This document shows, piece by piece, positions 1 to 13,100 of a DNA stretch of 64,000 nt. This DNA is from Marisa cornuarietis (lineage: Eukaryota > Mollusca > Gastropoda > Architaenioglossa > Ampullariidae): NCBI GenBank assembly GCA_004794655.1, contig SMMW01000522.1:3596001-3660000 (forward strand), read 5' to 3'. The position numbers were made by a program, and so were the translations under genes. The notes below the pieces were generated by a model, which did not search any database, was not told the DNA's origin, and saw only the letters and a program-made list of their open reading frames with translations. The first letter of the stretch is position 1; the number at the start of each line of letters is the position of its first letter.

Positions 1-458
1 TTCATCTGTTGCCTGTGCAAGGATGTCTTCTTTTTAAAAGAATGTTTATTGTGAGACAGATTCGTAGCTATTTAGGAACGTACATCTTACAACAGTACAC
101 ATTTTCACGCTCTTTGTAAATTATTATTCAGGATCAATGTCTGATGCTGCAACTTTAATTCTCGCTCTTTTCCTCAAAGTTTGGGAACAGTTTTCAAATT
201 TACACTCTTAGCGGTCTCGGTGACGCTTGCAATTTTCGCTGACTTTCACGCCTACGATCGATTGATTGATTGGTTCTTTAATTATAGCTTCAGATACCTC
301 CAGTAAGGGTGTGAGCATCTGTCACTAAAATTACACATCTTAGAACATAATCCAATTATAAACAACAACGATTTAAAACCGACTTCTATAAACACATGCA
401 CAAAAGCTTTATACATAAATATATACACGCATCACAGCACAGCATTCAGGAATATATC

Positions 459-500
<42 letters not shown>

Positions 501-2416
501 CCTACTTGTACACCATCACCATAGACTTCAAACATATTAAAAAAGGTAATCTTAAAAGAGAAAGCAACCTCAAGGTCACAACAAACAGAACAATTTATAC
601 CAGTCCTCACCCTCCTCTCAACATCCCCCAACTCCTACACCATCCCCATTGTCGCGTTTTGCAATCGAGCGCCGCACCTTCCACACTCTCATACACACTT
701 TCAGCCGAGTACGCAGACACACGAGCGCTCGATGCATGCGGCGTGACCAATCGTTCCTCAGCGAACAAATTCACAAACGCACGCGAAGACAATATAAAAT
801 ACAGGGTTATTACTAATACTACTAAGAAGAAAGGAAAAAAAAAACAAGGAGAAAAGTGGAAGGAAAATAAAAGAAAAAAAGAAACCACCCCTAAAAAGAC
901 ACAAAACAAACAAACAGGATCAACTCCGCCTATAGTAGCCATTAACCGGGCCCACGCACACGGTTCAGCGATGCGCTACACGCTTGAGCGGGCCCGAAAC
1001 TAAGCAATCCCAGGACGACACAGCGTCCCTCTCGCGCTTAGCCTATCCACTGTCCGAGGCACCTCTCTATAAAGTCAGCTTGAGGGGCAAGGGTTAAGCA
1101 CTCAGCGGTAACTAGGACGGGAGAGGTACACAAAAAGGGGGGCACAGCGTGTCCTTGATGGGGCCCCAGCGCTGTCTGTGACTTCGGTGCCGGACCGGAG
1201 AAGATGATGACGACAGCGGCGGCGATGAATGACCGCGAAGACAGGCGCTGTCAACGACGGCTGAAGACGTATGTTGGAGGCGTAGCCTGGCGACAGTCCG
1301 GTGAACTGGCGACTCGGCGATTTGGGGTTGAGTTCGGGTCGAAGCTTGATCGAAATTCGAGTTCGAGTCCAAGAATGAATTTTGAGCCTGGGTCAGAGAT
1401 GTAACAATACGATTAGGCCACGAGCAACCCCCCCCCCCCCCGTCTCCCACGTTACCTATACTGGTCAGCCCTTCCAGTGCCTCTCTGACAAAGTACACTA
1501 CCAAACATTATACATAAAAAAAAGAAAACTCCAAACCCCCGTTACAACAGAGATCAACAATCCAACTCTGCGCATATACACCCGCGCGCACACACCCACA
1601 CCCATGCACACACGCGCGCATACACGGATCATGCACTGCACACGTCTGCATACTGGCCAGGGTAGCCATCGGCTGGAAAAAACAAAGGCAAAGGATGTCA
1701 TAGCCCACTCACCCAGCGGCTTGTGTCGCGTGTCCTTTTGTCTCTCACAGAGGACACAAGAGTATATACCAGCTGCGAACTAAACAGAATCTGCTCCTCT
1801 CGCAACATAATTGACACATTTGGATTTTCTCCCAGTCGGCCAACTCACACAATCCGTCACCGCACGCGACAATGACGTAAAAGAAAACAATTAAGTAAAA
1901 ATTTTATCACTCCGGCTGCCTCCTCCCGTCCCCGCCCCCGCCGTTAGACCTGTGCTAAGGCAGCATGCGACACGAGACACCCATAAAACGCCATTCATAC
2001 AACATCCCCACCGCAAACACACACACACACACACGGACACAGTTCAAGTCCACTGCCCAACAAAACTAACAAACCAAAACAGTTAACACCAGACTGAGAG
2101 AGAAAGAGAAATACATTGATTGAAACTTTTTGCTACAAAGGTATATTTCCAACAAGGACATGAAAAAATTATCAAGGTCGTTTTACAACACATGGCAGAC
2201 TTTTTTCTGTAGCTGTGAGCCAAAACACAAGTCATATCAAAACTGACTTCTAAAACAAACAAACAAACAAACAAACAAACAAACAACATGTGTATGTTTA
2301 GGAGGTACTACACAAATATAATCCATAAATAAACACAAAAATAATAACTTGTTCATACACCCCCCCCCCCCCACATAGACACATCCTAAAACCCCTTCAT
2401 CGCCATAGCCATCAAA
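1..2416. other. no gene recognised; low-complexity and repeat DNA
   Basis: AT-rich flank with CA microsatellites (460-496 and near 2015-2034), an AAAC run near 2252-2286 and a GC-richer stretch about 950-1450. A dispersed repeat lies at about 1800-1975 and is listed separately. Open frames here are short and show no family match. Confidence 0.5.
1800..1980 (-). repeat. dispersed repeat, copy A (partner near 58.5 kb)
   Basis: The reverse complement aligns with 58495-58670: GTGTCGCATGCTG, AGCACAGGTCTA, GGAGGAGGCAGCCGGAG, TTTTACGTCATTGTCGCGTG and GTGTGAGTTG occur in the same order in both. The family is unknown. The core TTACGTCA resembles a CRE half-site. Confidence 0.7.
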
Positions 2417-2592
2417 TCACACTGACCAATTAATACCAACCTCTTTTTCTTGCATAATTTTCTTTTCCTTTGTACCGCAGAACAATATTTTCATGGCATG
2501 TTGACCATCATTTAGTTCTTTACCATATTTATCTATTAAGTCATCATACAGAGGGCAGAAAAATAAGACAGGAGCTTCCTCGTCCAAGGCAT
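2417..2592 (-). CDS. orphan candidate terminal exon, function unknown
   Basis: Behind a good acceptor (cattgtccttttttgtacag) one frame stays open for 57 codons to TGA. It is acidic and protein-like (LDEEAPVLFFCPLYDDLIDK, later MKILFCGTKEKKIMQEKE). It needs a phase-1 donor, which neither pseudokinase exon 8 nor the last exon offers, so I cannot attach it to that gene. It may belong to another transcript or be chance. I recognise no family. Confidence 0.3.
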
Positions 2593-2738
2593 CTGTACAA
2601 AAAAGGACAATGGCGGGCTATATCATATTGTGCCAACCGATTTCTGTGACAGTTGATTTCTGAAACACCAATTCTAAACCGAGTATATCACGTTATATGC
2701 CTTTCTTATAATTAAAATCCTGGCTTATACTATCTACA

Positions 2739-2797
2739 TGATTGGTTGGTTGTGTTTTACGCCGTGGCAGCAACTAAGACTGTATCACGGCGTATAC
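2739..2797 (-). repeat. 3' fragment of tRNA-SINE
   Basis: Plus-strand GTGTTTTACGCCGTG, GCAGCAACTAAG and GTATCACGGCG match the 3' end of the full SINE at 8289-8477. The tRNA head is missing. Confidence 0.65.
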
Positions 2798-3429
2798 TAT
2801 ACACATATAATTCACGTTGCAAGCAGATTTTGGAACTGTTATATACATTAAAATGAAAACTTTTCTCCAGACTTGTATATCATTCCTGACAAAAAAAAAT
2901 CACTCAATCTTTCTCGAAACTTCTTTAAAAACACCTCCCTCCCCACCTGATGGAACATCCAGACATACCCAAAACCCATGGAGCACAAAACCCTACGTCA
3001 CCCATGTTTCGTGACCTTTGGAATCCAGCAGGTATAGCATGTCATACCTTGTGACCGGGAATTTCAACAACCTTAACCAGTATTTAATACATCTAGTTCT
3101 AGTAGCTGAGATAGTATATAAAGGGAACCTCCCAAGTTCGCCACACATTAGTTTGTTTGATAATCCAATTGAGCCCCCCCCCAGGAATTTTTTTTACAGG
3201 GAAACAAGTGGATTTTCTCTACAGCAGTGTTTGGTTTAATTCCCAAAATGTCACAACTATGATGTAATGTTGAGAACACGGGTGATTTATTTGACATCAT
3301 GTTGGATTTGTTGTCGCCACGAAGTTCTCTCTTCATATCGATCGTTTGCAACCACAATTTATTTCTTTCGAGCTTTTAAGCTTTTTGCGATCGGGAAAGC
3401 ACCAAACACTATTTTTTTCTTGGGGGCCC

Positions 3430-3533
3430 GTCGATTCGACCACAGTACAAGTCAATTTGACATAAGCATACAGTCGATTCGACCATTACAAAAACCCGTA
3501 GTCGATTTGACCGCTGCATATAGTCGATTCGAT
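3430..3533. repeat. five near-palindromes GTCGATTCGAC at ~22-bp spacing
   Basis: GTCGATTCGAC or close variants start at 3430, 3451, 3473, 3501 and 3523. Each has GTCGA/TCGAC arms around a central base, with some variants. The array lies just downstream of the pseudokinase stop. Function unknown. Confidence 0.6.
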
Positions 3534-3739
3534 CCAACCATCGTCTTTGCAATAATTTGGACATAAAAGAGAAGGAGAAGGAGTGTCTGGAGAATTTCTA
3601 CCGGTGTTGCCCAAATACTTGAAATGAAGTATTAAGACGAATCTTTCTTCACCTCCCCTTGACTGCGGGAGACCTGAAATGTTGCTCTGCGTAACGCCGT
3701 TGTTTCACTTGTTTAGCTTGTGTACAACATATTGAATTT

Positions 3740-3862
3740 GCCTATGGTGAGATTGTGCTGTGTGTGTGCTAATTAACATAGATACTGATGACCTTGCTTA
3801 TGTCAAAGCGCATTGAGCTTGCTGCCACCAGGGAAGTACGCTATATTATTATTATTAATCTA
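3740..3862 (+). repeat. solo LINE 3' tail
   Basis: AAAGCGCATTGAGCTTGCTG, then TACGCTATATTATTATTATT. This form (AAAGCGC... ending in an ATT run) recurs at the end of the LINE near 46.6 kb. Confidence 0.5.
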
Positions 3863-3979
3863 TAGATACGTGAGATATCAATCAGTTAAAACTTTGATAA
3901 CTTTTTGAAAACAGACGTTTTTAATAATAGTAAAATCAGACTGGTGTGACATGTCCATAGTTTCAGTGCGTTTACGGCA

Positions 3980-4150
3980 CTACTGCAGAATAAATCGTGT
4001 GGCAGTAGTGGTAATTGAAGTAAACGGAGCAGGTATTACTTGTTGACAAATGAGATTCCAGTCAACACTCCTGAAGAAAGCTGCATTTCTTATGTCACAT
4101 TTCTCGCCTTCTCCTCGTCCAACCCGCATACCACTTTGTTTGGTAAGAAG
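3980..4150 (-). CDS. pseudokinase last exon (subdomain XI, short C-tail)
   Basis: It has 57 codons including TAG and an acceptor after ctttttgagcag. LLTKQSGMRVGRGEGEKCDI then NAAFFRSVDW resembles the usual LLxKxPxxRLG...DIxxHxFFxxIDW. VIPAPF follows, then the stop, so the tail ends before any turn or hydrophobic motif. Confidence 0.85.
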   Translation of the reverse strand, partial: LLTKQSGMRVGRGEGEKCDIRNAAFFRSVDWNLICQQVIPAPFTSITTTATRFILQ

Positions 4151-7100
4151 CTGCTCAAAAAGGAAAAGTTAAAAGGTACGTGGGAACAAAAACTGTAATA
4201 CTAAATCGTTACATAGCAGTAGAACAATAAAGAAAAAAACTCTTTGCAATCACATGCTTAATCTCCTTGTAAAATGAGAGCTACATCACAGTGTAAACCA
4301 AATCCTCTTCATTTTAAAACAGTGTGGAAGTTTTAGTTTTCAAACAACAGTCGTATGTATAAAGTTTTCAAGAGCTGTTGTTTGATTACCTGTGTAAGAA
4401 ACCTTCTGGCTTGTGGGGAAATGGTGTAAGGGTAGACTTCCGCCCTATACACTTCTTCCACCTCTGTCAAGGTCTTGCCTTCGTGTGCTAGAAATGGATA
4501 CTGCTTTGAACAACGCGAATGATAGTGAATGTAAGAAAACGAGTGCGCATGTTGCATAAAGTACTCACATGCTCACAGAATAAGGTGATAGGAATGCACG
4601 CTACAGATCTACCTACCGACCAACATACAAACACATTAAAAAAAACGGGCGCTGAAGTCAGATCCACAATAATAATCAAACATCACATAGTCCACATTCT
4701 CAAAGTGAATAAGAGAGAAAGATTCTACACAAAGTTCTAATAAGCGAGATAAATAAAACGTGTTTATAACTGTAGTTTTGAAGGTTTTGAGATCAGGCCG
4801 CATAGTTTACTCAGACAATATAATCCTGATTATATTCAAAGGTGATAATTTTTTTCACTTATTATCACATTTTTTCTCTTTGTTCTTTTCCAGTTTTTCT
4901 AACAATAATTCGTTCATTCATCAGTGCATTTTCTGAAAAGATATACCAGTTTAACTTGTCCGATTAGGGTAGTTACAAGCTACCAGTAAAGATCATACTT
5001 ACCTGACCACATATCATTCGGTATAAAATAACACCATACGACCACCAGTCGACTGTCTTGTCAAAAGGCGCTCCCACGATGAGCTACACATACACGCGTG
5101 CGCGCAGGCACAAACATACAATTACTGATAAACATCTGACGCTGATCAGCATCAAGACAGCTCCTTATGGAGAGATGAAATCAACAGCAACATATTTTTG
5201 GAGATGGATGCTCCATTCTCCCTTCCCTCAACGTCACGGGCGTGCTCACACACACACACACACACATGCACACATATGCACACACACACAGAGTACAGCA
5301 CAGCACCCAGGCCTGACGAGAGTGGGGGGACAGGGGGGTCTGGTGTACCCGGGCCCGCGACTGTGAAGGGGGCCCGGCCTTGGTCCTCATTTACTAACCA
5401 CTCACGTGTAAACAATTCTATGTTCAAGTAGTTATGTAGATCCTTGTACACTTGTCCTAATGTTTGCAGTCTATATTTCGTTACTGAATGAAATGTAGAT
5501 AATGACAATCGAATTTTAAACATATTATTATATACTGGGGAAATAATTTACTATTAGAATTACAAGGGGCCCGGAAAGTCGTCTGTCCTGGGGCCCGTGC
5601 TGGCTCTCGGCGGCCCTGACAGCACCTAACATGCTAATACCAGCCAGATGTACAGGCGCAGAAAAAAGACATAAGGTTCCCTTTGTCCAACAGACAGACA
5701 TTGACATTGGCGGTAGTAGTGTTTACCAAATATATTATAAGATAATAATAGCTGAAATCATTCAGTCTACCACCGGAATAAGCGCTTCTGGCAGACCTGT
5801 GGACACCACCGCGAAAGTTCGGTCCTTCTCTCCATGAAAGGAGACTCGAAGTTAGATGAAACGTCATAATAAAATAGTACAATCCAGAGAGAACGTTCAT
5901 GCAACTGATCACCGTTAATTATATAATTATCAGCCGTTCACGAACATGTCAACTCTTTTTTAATTATCGCAAGCATCAAACAAAAAGAATACATGTACTA
6001 CCAAACACATCACACGACGCTGGAGCTGCATTCGTGGGAAAAAAGAGTCAGATTATTAAGTACTTTTAGAAAACTGCATAGGTTTACAAAATAAAACGAA
6101 ACATAATTTACCTAATTGGTAATTGTTCTGGTAAAGAATTTATAGAATTTTATATGAATTTTAAACTGAAATAGTTGATTTTTGAATATTGTCATTGGAT
6201 GGCGGCTCAGGTCATCATACACTCGCATCTCCCTCAAGATACTGTGTAGATAATTCGCTCTGACGTCTTTGCATTACATGTACAGGAATATCGTAAGATT
6301 TAAAGTTTTAAAATACACACCCACAAAACCCTGCAACCTCTGTCGCATTCTGAGTACCGCATTCACGTTAGCTGGTCGATGTGACTGTTTTAATAATGTT
6401 AGCAGATAGTATACATTCCTTTCATATCTTATTTATAATAAAAATGTTGCCTTCATGCAAACGATATCAGGAATGAAATAAGTCTGAAGTGTGATTAGTT
6501 CATTAGTGATTTGCAATCTTCCAGTTTAATAAGCAACAAGTACAGAAATAACTGGTCTGTGAATGTTAAATAATATTGGTAATAATAGACAGTTTTGGTT
6601 CACTTTTTTACTCGTCTGCCAATAATATTTCCATTTATTCTGGATTAAAAAAATATTAAGCGCACATGTAAAAAGTTGAAAATAATTTGATGCACATACG
6701 AACTAAGACCAATTCAATGCAAATTATAGTCACCTACAAGCTGGATAGGAAAATTAAGATGTTCGATTCACCGCCTGGATTCATTACCAGTTCTCTCTGC
6801 TGTAAATCTACTTTGCAGCCAGATAAGCATATTTTTTTCGTAGATGTTTAGGAACTAGGCAGCGCACGGCTTTGATATCTTCCACGTTATTAGAGGGTTT
6901 ATATAAACAATGTTAGGGAGCTAAAGAAGCTGATTACGACTGACGGATAGCTGCGCTCTCTTTTGATTGGATAAACTTTTAAACTAATTACACGACTTTG
7001 CTAAGAAACGTGTTATGACAGGTTCTCATTTTTTAGAATTTTTAGTGCTACGCAACCTTCAGTTTAAAAAGCTGAGGAAAAGCACACAATTATTAAGACC

Positions 7101-10100
7101 GTTTCGATCGTCTCAATTTTCTTTCCGGTTGTAAAGACAGAAAAATGCACATACAAAGTACGACCAGTCTGGAGTGCATGTGAACAAAAATCGGTTAAGA
7201 ATGCCTCCTCAAAACTGTTTAAAGGGCTATTGTTTCTCGTTGACTACCAGAAACGCTCATTTTGTTGGCTTGATTATTATAGAATCGACTTGTAGAAGGC
7301 TGGCCTTAACACTGCAACTTAAATCCTGTCAAACCCGCAAAATCGCGAAGCTGAAAGACTAACTTGTCCCTCCTAACTGTATATTATGTTGATTTTTATT
7401 GTATCATTTTATTTAAAAATAAACCATTTACGATTGACTGCCGACGCGAGTAAACAATGAACAACCTAATCTACTTGGCGGGCTTATACACGGAGTATAA
7501 GCTTGATGTTAAAGACCAGCCAAGGTCTAAGCCATATCAGTTTCATTTCATTTCGAAATTCAAACCTCGGGGGCGGAAAACTGCGGCGTATGGTCAGTTA
7601 CGATTTGCTTCTTAAATTCTTCATCGATGTCACCCACATAACTTAGACTAAACTCGCACAACTGTACGTGACCATCCTCTGTCAGGACCAGGTTATCCAA
7701 GCTCAAGTTTCTGCGACAACAGACACACTTTGTAGTGTCAAACACTAAGAAATAACAACAAATCTGATGGCATGTCAAGCTAGTGCCAAGTGAAAACAGA
7801 GTGACATTATGAAGATGTGCTGGTAACTTGTTATATAACGACAAAATCTGACAGACCTTTCTTTTGTTGGCGATAACTTAATACAAAGTAAATTTTCTTA
7901 GAATTATTAAAACTTCATTTGTGTTTAAAAGCGCACTTTTTAGAAAAATTAACTGAGAGTTATTAGGGGGGAAAGCACTGATCCACGCGTAACTTTACGT
8001 TAAGGTTTGGAAGAAAATGAAAAAGTCGCAGATGATTCTAATTAACAGAAAATTAACATACAAACTCACAAACCTGTGTATAATTCCACGACTATGCAGA
8101 AAAAACAGAGCTTCCGCAATTTCAGCAGCGTAAAATCTGAGGACAATATTACGGAAATTTAAGTTCGCCACCTCAGTTTTCTTAACCATGAAAACGAAAA
8201 AGATAAAACGCCAATAAGAGACGAAACAATTCGGCTTGGAATCATCTAAGCTACATCACCTACAGACGGTTTTACCAGGTAGTGACACTTTTTTTTTAAT
8301 TGGTGTTTTACACCGAGCCAGCAACTAAGGCTATATCACGGCAAGGCAACCGTGCCCTGTAAACAGATGCCACATGCAGAGAAAGAGCAGCATGCCCGAG
8401 ACGAGAACTGAACCCAGGACAGCCAACCTTCCTTGTATTGGTGACAGGCGCTAACCGTTGCGCCACCGGACCGCCTTAGGTAGTGACACGGTCGGGCCGA
8501 CAAGTTGTCAAGCCAGCACAATGAGAAGTAATGACGACACCAACAACGAATTTAGAACAAAACTCAAGACCTTTAAGATGTTGTTACCTATTATTACAAT
8601 AATAATCATATGCATGCAACGACACTTGAACTCAAGAAAGTTCGTCCATTTTTGTTCATTTATTTGTTACAACCAGATAAAGAAATAAAATGTTCATTTT
8701 AACATGAAACAATTATTCTTCAACATTTATTCAATTTGAAATGTTTGTATTTACTATAACTATATGCCAGTATTTCACAATGTAAGAAATAGATCGCATC
8801 CCAACAATAAAAGGAGGGTTTTGCATCATCACTCACGAAAATGAAGTTTACGATGTGGTACTGGCTTCATTGATATTAAACACATGGAGCCTAACGTATG
8901 GACATGTCGCCTAGATATATGTGTGCGTGAGTTTTGCACTAGACATGTATAACGAACCAACACAACAATAGCAAGCTGACATTCGAAAAAGCATGTCACG
9001 GTGGAGTGAGCCATTTCGACAAAAAAATCATCAATACACAAATGATAATAATGGATGTTGCTCGACTTGGATAACAAAAGGAACTTAATACTTTTAATCA
9101 TTTATCTGTTGAAGAAAAGATACTTTTTCAATCTTATATCGACCGTGAGAACTCGCTGAGTAGATATTATTTGGTTCCGAGTTGTACACATTGATAGCAA
9201 GATCACAGCACGAAAAAACTAAAAGATGCTCTTTTGCCAGAGTCATGCGGTGCTGGCGACGGCGATGCCAACGTCGACAAGTTCGCGCACGAGGCGACGT
9301 GCTAGAAATCCGAGTCAAAATTTGTATCTCAACAGCACGTTGAAGCGATGGGGTTAAAAGAGACATAATGTATCCACAAATAAAGAGCAATCTGAGTTGA
9401 ACTTACCGGGAGACGATCTCTGAAAAGGTTTTCATGGCCCGTAGTTTTTCCTGCACTGTATGACGTCCGGCAAGCTTCATCACGATAGCCTGATGTGTCT
9501 GCATACATGGTCAATGTTAGTACGTCCTCATTTTACCTCTAGTTTGACATTCTTCCATGTAAAACATTGATGACAGCTACAATTTATCACTTAAGTTGGT
9601 ACGCATAATGTAAATACATTTACACTTAAGAAATATATTTTTATAAAGTAATAACATACTGAATTTTGGATTTTGTTGTCTCAGTAAGATTTCTTAAGTG
9701 AGAAAGTAAGCATCCTTAACCGCAATAAAGAGCATCTTCATCACTTTAATGAATTAAATTATTTTCGTCAATCCACTTGGTGTTCATATAAATATTTCGA
9801 GGTAAGCCTCTGGGAGATAGATCGAGGTAAATCAAAATAGTAGTGTAACTTGCCCGCTTTCTCAGGTTACATTTAAGCAAACGTCCATTTTACCCCCCCC
9901 CCAAAAAAAAACCAAACAAACAAACACACACACACATACACACGCACGCACGCACGCAAAAGCAAGCAATACGTTGCTTTAAATACCAACTGGAGTCTGG
10001 AAGCTGCTATGGAGCTGAACAATAAATGGAAAGCCAATGACGACATTGAGGACAAGAATCTCGGTGTTTGCCATCTCATCTGAGCACTTACTCCGATCAT

Positions 10101-13100
10101 ACATCTTTATCGCCACCACCTTACGTGGCTCTCCACGTAAGCGGGAATACCATATCTGAACCAAAAGCAGAGTAGAAGGGATTTGTTAATATTGAATAGC
10201 ACTATACTCAAAGCAGAGCAGAATGGCGTACGCAAATACACGCGCACTAAACTGCTAGTCAAGATAACACAATTAACTCCGAGCCCCAATATGTCCACAA
10301 TAACCAACTCAACTCAACTTAGTTTAGAATAAAATGAATTATTACTAGATCGAGAGCATAAAATGCAGATAAAGATCACAAGATTCCACATGGCTAGTTT
10401 TCTAAAGTTCCCGTTACTATTCCTTATTGTTCATCAATTCAATTCAATTCTTTATTAACGAGAGGTAAAATAAGCAAAACATGCTTTTTTAATCTAGATA
10501 ACTAGGGAATCATAGTAACTACCTAGACACTTTCAAAACCAGGGCTAAAACACAAGATCACCGCTCATGGCAAAAATGGTGACAGTACTATGTCACCCTT
10601 CCAGACGTGTTATAAACGTTTTGTTCATCCGTCTGTTTTTGTTTGTCCAAGTATGTCCTTTGCTATGTTATTTTAACTTTCTATCTATTCATTTGCCACC
10701 AAATACTTACACATCAGGTTTTGTACATCAAATGAAGGCTCCTTTGTGGAAAGCTTGTACTAACTGCGGTGCTCCTCATTGTAATGTAAACCTATACCCA
10801 TTAGTGTTATGTATAGTGTCTCCTGCTTCTTTAAAATTACCTCAACATGAGCACAAACTCATCAATCGTTTTAGCTTCAATGAACTGTCAGGGCCTAGGT
10901 GACATGAAAAAAAAGGAGAGATGTTTTTCACTATTTACGTAATAAGGCCTTCTCTGTTTACCTACTACATAATACACACTTTGAACATAAACAGGAAAAA
11001 ATGATTTCTGCAGAATGGGGCTACTCTTGCCTTTTTGCTTCATACACTTCTTCCTCACGTTGGGTGGCAATCCTATTTAATAACAATTTTAAATTTCAGT
11101 TAAAATGTTTATAGAGACAATGAAGGAAATTATATTATAGTAGTGATAAAAACATTAGAAAAAGAGATTTTAATTTGCAATGTCTATGGACCAAATAAGG
11201 ATAATCCAAAATTCTATTCACAACTAGAAGAGTGTGTGACGCAATCACGTATAGATAACAATACTAGAGGGCAAAAACAAATTGATAAGATGATGACAAA
11301 TTTAGACCTGGTTGATATATGGCAGGAACTAAATCCAGAAGCACTAAGATACACTTGGCGTAGGAAGAGACCCTTACAACAAAGTAGATTAGACTTCTTT
11401 CTTATGTCAGACTCACTCTCAGAACTTAATCTTGTCAAAACTGGTACACCTGTGGCTGCTGCTACCTAACCCTCCAGACTATACTATAAATGACTTACAG
11501 AAATCCATCTTTAGATTTGTTTGGAATGGTAAAAATGATAAAATTAACAGAAAAATGTTCATTAAAAATATCTAAGCTGGGGGCATGGGCATACCTGATG
11601 TTAGAGCTTATATGAATGCATTAAAACTATCATGGCTGCGGAAAATTAAAAAAAAAAAAAACCACAGCTGGAAACGAAATCTCATGTCCACACATAAAAT
11701 AATAGAATACTTAGACAAACTTGGCCCTGCAGTTTGCCCCTTTATAAATGCAAACAGCTTCTGGACAGATGTATTAAAAGCGTATAGGATATTTGGAGAG
11801 AGCATAGTGTGCGAAAAACATGAAGAAATCTTGATAGAACCTATCTTCTGTAATGACAGAATTAAGATTGAAAATAAGCCAATTTTATATGAGTTGGATG
11901 GAGAAAGATATATACTTAATTAAACACCTAATAGATGAAAGAGGAAACTTTTTATCATATCAAGCCGTTAAAAATAAATATGATGTTAATCTTAACTTTG
12001 TCTCTTTTAATAGTTGCATAAAGGCCATAAAGACATAAATTTAAATAGAATGAATATAACAGAGTTATCTTCCACTACATATGACACAAACAAAACTCTT
12101 AAAATAATTCGATCAGTACAGAAAGGCGCAAGACTATACTATGATAGAATGATATCTAACACATGCATACCAAGTTGTTATTTAAAATGGGATGAAAAGG
12201 TAAACAGAAATGTTGACTGGCATGTTATATTTAAAGCAATGGCTAATATAAAATATATCAAGTTAAACTGGCTTCAAATCAGAGTGCTTCATAGAATTCT
12301 GGGGACAAAAGTAATTTTATTCCACATGGGACTAGAAGATGATGATGTCTTTACCCTTTGTAGAGGTGAAAAAGAAAGTATTCAGCATATATTTTGGAAT
12401 TGTAAATATATTAAGGATTTTTGGAGAAACTTAAAAAATTGTATATTAGACAAATGTAAAAATGCTTCAAATATAACTATCAGTGAACATCTTGTACGTT
12501 TTGGAGGCAGTAATTAATGACTTAGAGACAGATGCTGCACTTGACTTAATTATACTACTGGCTAAAGCATACATTTATTCTTGCAGATTTAAAAAAAAAA
12601 TCCCCCAGCTAGAATCCTTTAATCAAATGTTGAAACACAGGTATAAAATTGAAAAATTTAACACATGTTTAGAAATAAATGAAGAAAAGTTTGCTAAACT
12701 CTGGCAACTCTACAGACAACTTGTTATGTAGATATGATTTTTATATTTATATATATATATGACTTTATGATTAGCAAAATCTATGTATGTCTGGATATGA
12801 TTTATATTATAACTGGAGTGAAGTCACCCTATAGCATAAGGGATCCAAGGTACCTGCTATGATGTCTGTGTTTGATTTGTGAGAGAGGTAAAAAGAACAC
12901 AAACTGGTGCATGCATGTTTTGGTGTGCAAGATTATACATTGTTTGTTGGATGGCTTGCTTGGTGGATGGATGTACTCTTAAATGAATGTTACCTGTCCA
13001 CCATCACCTCACCAACCACGTTTCGAAAAAGACTGAAGACCCATCTGTTTATTTAAGATGGACTTAAACTTAAACAACCAAGCAACACTTCTGTCTTTAT

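Noticed and set aside
506..1003. 165-codon plus-strand open frame
   Set aside because: Low-complexity, Lys-rich, overlaps a CA repeat; no splice context or recognisable domain.
5058..5366. Overlapping open frames on both strands around 5.1-5.5 kb
   Set aside because: They run through a CA repeat and the hAT-like MITE; the only real coding here is pseudokinase exon 7 on the minus strand.
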